60,266 nt of DNA, from NCBI GenBank assembly GCA_947627735.1, contig CANQXG010000013.1, positions 1 through 60,266 of the forward strand, read 5' to 3'. Positions 58,147 to 60,266 of this stretch are shown one piece after another (position 1 is the first letter of the stretch; each line of letters begins with the position of its first letter). The stretch is from an uncultured Oscillospiraceae bacterium. Its GTDB lineage: Bacteria; Bacillota; Clostridia; Oscillospirales; Oscillospiraceae. A program made the translations under genes and the position numbers. Under the pieces are notes generated by a model. It did not search any database. It was not told where the DNA came from and saw only the letters and a list, made by a program, of their open reading frames with translations.

Positions 58147-58903
58147 CGCGGCGGCGGTGGTGTCCATCGCCCTGGCGGAGGTGGGCTACAGGGAGAAAGC
58201 GACCAACGCCTCCCTGGACGATCCCGCCTCCAACGCCGGGAGCGGCAACTGGACGAAGTACGCCCGGGATCTGGCCGCCGCGGGCTATTATAACGGCGGC
58301 AAAAACGGCTTCGCCTGGTGCGACGTGTTCGTGGACTGGTGCTTTTTCAAGGCCTTCGGCGCCGCCGAGGGCCAGCGCATCCAGTGCCAGACCGGCCCCC
58401 TGGGCGCGGCGTGCCCCTACTCGGCGGGCTACTACAAGGCCCAGGGCCGCTACGACAAAAACCCCCGGCTGGGCGACCAGATATTCTTCCAGCAGGGCGG
58501 CAGCATCGTCCACACCGGCATCGTCGTGGCCGTCACCGGGGCCACGGTAACCACCGTGGAGGGCAACAGCTCCGACCAAGTGGCCCGCCGCACCTACAGC
58601 GTCGGCGACAGCTATATCGCCGGCTGCGGCCACCCCCTCTACGATGAAACGCCGGCGGAGCCGGTGACGGTGACGCTCCGGCCCCTGGCCGCCGGCAGCA
58701 CCGGACCCCAGGTCAAGACCGTGCAGCGCATCCTCTATTCCTACGGTTTCAAGGGCGCGGATGGCCGCGCCATCGCCGTGGACGGGGAGTACGGCCCCAA
58801 CACCGCCCACGCCGTCCGCTCCGCCCAGCAGAAACTGGGCGTCCCCACGGACGGCGCCGTGGGGGCGGACACCTGGCGCGTCATGTTGACAGAATTGATC
58901 TGA
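58139..58903 (+). CDS. Phage endolysin: CHAP-type domain plus peptidoglycan-binding domain
   Basis: 254 residues. An N-terminal CHAP-like amidase/endopeptidase domain (about 5-165) has catalytic Cys61 in FAWCDVFVDW and His125 in IVHTGIVV. A C-terminal PG_binding_1 domain (about 180-254) has GSTGPQVKTVQRIL..DGEYGPNTAHAVRSAQQKLGVPTDGAVGADTW. It degrades host wall once the holin opens the membrane. The overlap of 8 bp couples it to the holin. It is the last gene of the late operon and is followed by a very strong terminator. Confidence 0.93.
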   Translation: MADAAAVVSIALAEVGYREKATNASLDDPASNAGSGNWTKYARDLAAAGYYNGGKNGFAWCDVFVDWCFFKAFGAAEGQRIQCQTGPLGAACPYSAGYYKAQGRYDKNPRLGDQIFFQQGGSIVHTGIVVAVTGATVTTVEGNSSDQVARRTYSVGDSYIAGCGHPLYDETPAEPVTVTLRPLAAGSTGPQVKTVQRILYSYGFKGADGRAIAVDGEYGPNTAHAVRSAQQKLGVPTDGAVGADTWRVMLTELI

Positions 58904-58921
58904 CACCACACCCACAGGCCC

Positions 58922-58965
58922 ATGGCCGCCGCGGGAGCAAGACGCTCCCGCGGCGGCCATTTTTT
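58922..58965 (+). terminator. Late-operon terminator
   Basis: A 17-bp perfect stem starting ATGGCCGCCGCGGG, loop AAGAC, then T6. The strongest hairpin of the window. Confidence 0.95.
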
Positions 58966-59139
58966 GCGTTCATACAGCCCTATCCGCTCCATATTCGCCG
59001 TTTTGCGGCAAATATGCGCTCACATGCAGCCTATTCGCATATGCATCATACGCCGATCCGCCCATACAACAGTATACAACTTCGGCCCCCTCCCGCATAA
59101 TAGGTAGACATAACAACATTTTTGCAAGGAGGACCCACC

Positions 59140-59970
59140 ATGATAACACTGCATCCCCTCGATCTGGACGCCTACCGCCGCCATCTGGCGGAAACGGAGC
59201 GCGCGCCGGCCACGGCGGCCAAATACATGGGCGTTTTGGGCCGTCTGGCGGCATTTTGCGGCGGCGAACTGCCGGAAAAATCGGTCCTTTTGGCCTTCAA
59301 ACAGTCCCTGCAGCGCCAAAATTTCGCCCCCGCGACGGTGAACGCCATGCTGGCGGCGGTGAACGGCTATCTGCGCTGGGCGGGGGCGCCGGAGTGGGCG
59401 CTGGGATTCGTGCGCGTCCAGCGGCGGGGCTTTGCGCGGGAGGAGCGGGAGCTGACCCGGAGCGAGTACCAGCGGCTCCTGCGGGCGGCGGGGGACCGGC
59501 GTCTGGCGCTGCTGGTGCAGACGGTCTGCGCCACGGGCATCCGCGTCGGCGAGCTGCCGGCGGTGACGGTATCGGCGCTGCGCCAGGGCCGGGCGGAGGT
59601 GCGCTCCAAGGGCAAGATCCGCCTGATCCTGCTGCCCAAGCGGCTTTGCGCGGCGCTTTTGGGCTGGTGCGCGGCCCAGGGCATCCGCCGCGGGCCGGTC
59701 TTCGTCACGTCCACGGGCCGGCCCTTGGACCGCAGCAACATCTGGCGCATGATGAAGGCCCTGGCGGTGCGGGCGGGGGTCTCGCCGGCGAAGGTGTTCC
59801 CCCACAACCTGCGCCACCTCTTCGCGCGCACGTACTATAAGATGTATCGCGACATCGTGCGCCTGGCGGACATCCTGGGCCACTCCAGCGTGGAGACGAC
59901 CCGCATCTACACCGCCCATTCCTACCGGGAGCAGCGCCGCCAGATGGACGCCATGCCGCTGTTGTTATAA
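59140..59970 (+). CDS. Tyrosine recombinase/integrase (XerC/D size)
   Basis: 276 residues. An N-terminal SAM-like DNA-binding domain (about 5-85, LDAYRRHLAETERAPATAAKYMGVL) is followed by the catalytic domain with Arg135 (ATGIRVGEL), Lys159 (SKGKIR), His222-x-x-Arg225 (HNLRHLFA), His248 (LGHSS) and Tyr257 (TRIYT), all present. It lacks the Arm-binding domain of most phage integrases. It may be the prophage integrase, a Xer-like resolvase, or an inversion recombinase for the gene downstream. GCAAGGAGGACCCACC precedes the ATG. It ends at a T-rich sequence (59972-59992). Confidence 0.9.
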   Translation: MITLHPLDLDAYRRHLAETERAPATAAKYMGVLGRLAAFCGGELPEKSVLLAFKQSLQRQNFAPATVNAMLAAVNGYLRWAGAPEWALGFVRVQRRGFAREERELTRSEYQRLLRAAGDRRLALLVQTVCATGIRVGELPAVTVSALRQGRAEVRSKGKIRLILLPKRLCAALLGWCAAQGIRRGPVFVTSTGRPLDRSNIWRMMKALAVRAGVSPAKVFPHNLRHLFARTYYKMYRDIVRLADILGHSSVETTRIYTAHSYREQRRQMDAMPLLL

Positions 59971-59971
59971 G

Positions 59972-59992
59972 GTTCGCGCGCGAAACTTTTTT
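59972..59992 (+). terminator. Possible weak terminator of the recombinase gene
   Basis: TTCGCGCGCGAA self-complementary core followed by ACTTTTTT. The stem is short with a tight loop. Confidence 0.4.
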
Positions 59993-60117
59993 ATAATTCC
60001 GTCTTACGCCCGCCTCTGGGGGGCGCTTTTGTGCTGCTCAGGGCCGGAAAAACGCCGTTTTTCCCAAATTAGACAGAGATTTCCATGCAAAAAGCTAAAT
60101 TTTTTTGAATTTTCCCC

Positions 60118-60146
60118 TTGCTTTTAGCGCCGGGTGGCGTTATAAT
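60118..60146 (+). promoter_or_regulatory. Sigma-A promoter of the gene beginning at the right edge
   Basis: TTGCTT (60118-60123), 17-bp spacer, perfect TATAAT (60141-60146). Transcription would start near 60153, giving a leader of about 110 nt. Confidence 0.8.
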
Positions 60147-60172
60147 CAACACATCGAATCGTGCCCGCAGAA

Positions 60173-60263
60173 GGTTTCTTCGTGCCTGAACAACGGAATG
60201 TTAATTCTGTTGTTGAGGACGGGCGCGAAGAAATCCAAATTAACATTAGGAGGACAACAGACA
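60173..60263 (+). promoter_or_regulatory. Structured leader with alternative pairings before the edge gene
   Basis: Long hairpin: GGTTTCTTCG (60173-60182) with CGAAGAAATCC (60226-60236), then an inner 11-bp stem (AACAACGGAAT, 60189-60199, with 60204-60214). Alternatively AATGTTAATT (60197-60206) pairs perfectly with AATTAACATT (60238-60247), directly before the ribosome-binding site AGGAGG (60248-60253). The ATG at 60264 is the start of a gene outside the window. Confidence 0.55.
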
Positions 60264-60266
60264 ATG

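Noticed and set aside
58970-59139. Phage attachment site or small RNA between endolysin terminator and recombinase
   Set aside because: No repeat of this sequence was found by eye near 34-42 kb; no promoter or hairpin of note. Left as unassigned spacer.

Overview
The window is high-GC (roughly two thirds G+C by eye) Firmicutes DNA. It carries spoIVB, spoIIP, yabP and yabQ (sporulation genes of class Clostridia/Bacilli), a SleB-type hydrolase, a BceRS-BceAB type detoxification module, a TAXI-TRAP transporter, a perfect CIRCE element and a short class II ProRS with a Cys-rich C-terminus. Together these suggest an anaerobic, spore-forming gut clostridium of the Oscillospiraceae type. The genus is an inference. 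No rRNA, tRNA or CRISPR array was recognised.

Layout. 1-6.9 kb: the N-terminal part of a hybrid histidine kinase, an FMN-dependent alpha-hydroxy-acid oxidizing enzyme, and a four-gene BceRS/BceAB-like operon with candidate regulator-binding sites. 7.1-10.3 kb: TAXI solute-binding lipoprotein plus fused TRAP permease. 10.5-15.7 kb: spoIVB, a double-receiver hybrid kinase and a translationally coupled solute-binding lipoprotein. 15.7-22.1 kb: htpG under CIRCE control, two secreted proteins of unknown function, and a CbbX/SpoVK-like AAA+ ATPase. 22.2-29.0 kb: hemW, a VanW-family protein, metG, yabP, yabQ and divIC. 29.1-34.9 kb: a compositionally distinct ABC half-exporter, a CBS-domain protein, spoIIP, a TSCPD-domain protein, a SleB-like hydrolase and rsmG.

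34.9-36.3 kb is a divergent lysogeny-control pair: an ArpU/DUF1492-like sigma-like protein and an S24-type XRE repressor, with two face-to-face sigma-A-like promoters and repeated operator-like motifs. 36.4-42.3 kb carries host-like or cargo genes: a secreted RCC1-repeat protein, a hairpin-rich spacer, three membrane proteins, proS and an ECF-like sigma/anti-sigma pair. 42.4-58.9 kb is an intact siphovirus-type packaging, capsid, tail and lysis operon from terminase small subunit to endolysin. It has no replication, recombination or excision genes. A tyrosine recombinase follows at 59.1-60.0 kb. The window ends at the start codon of a gene with a strong promoter and a structured leader.

The most interesting signal is that the DNA upstream of the phage late operon (42365-42412) repeats the operator-like arrangement of the repressor control region (35450-35498), about 7 kb away. 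This suggests the S24 repressor, perhaps with the ArpU-like protein, controls a streamlined packaging/tail cassette, which could be a reduced prophage or a gene-transfer-agent-like particle. Other points of interest are a 3' edge leader with mutually exclusive pairings, a yabQ/divIC overlap containing an in-frame A7 slippery heptamer, a metG terminator whose 3' arm contains the yabP ribosome-binding site, and a dispersed hairpin repeat whose stems covary between copies.
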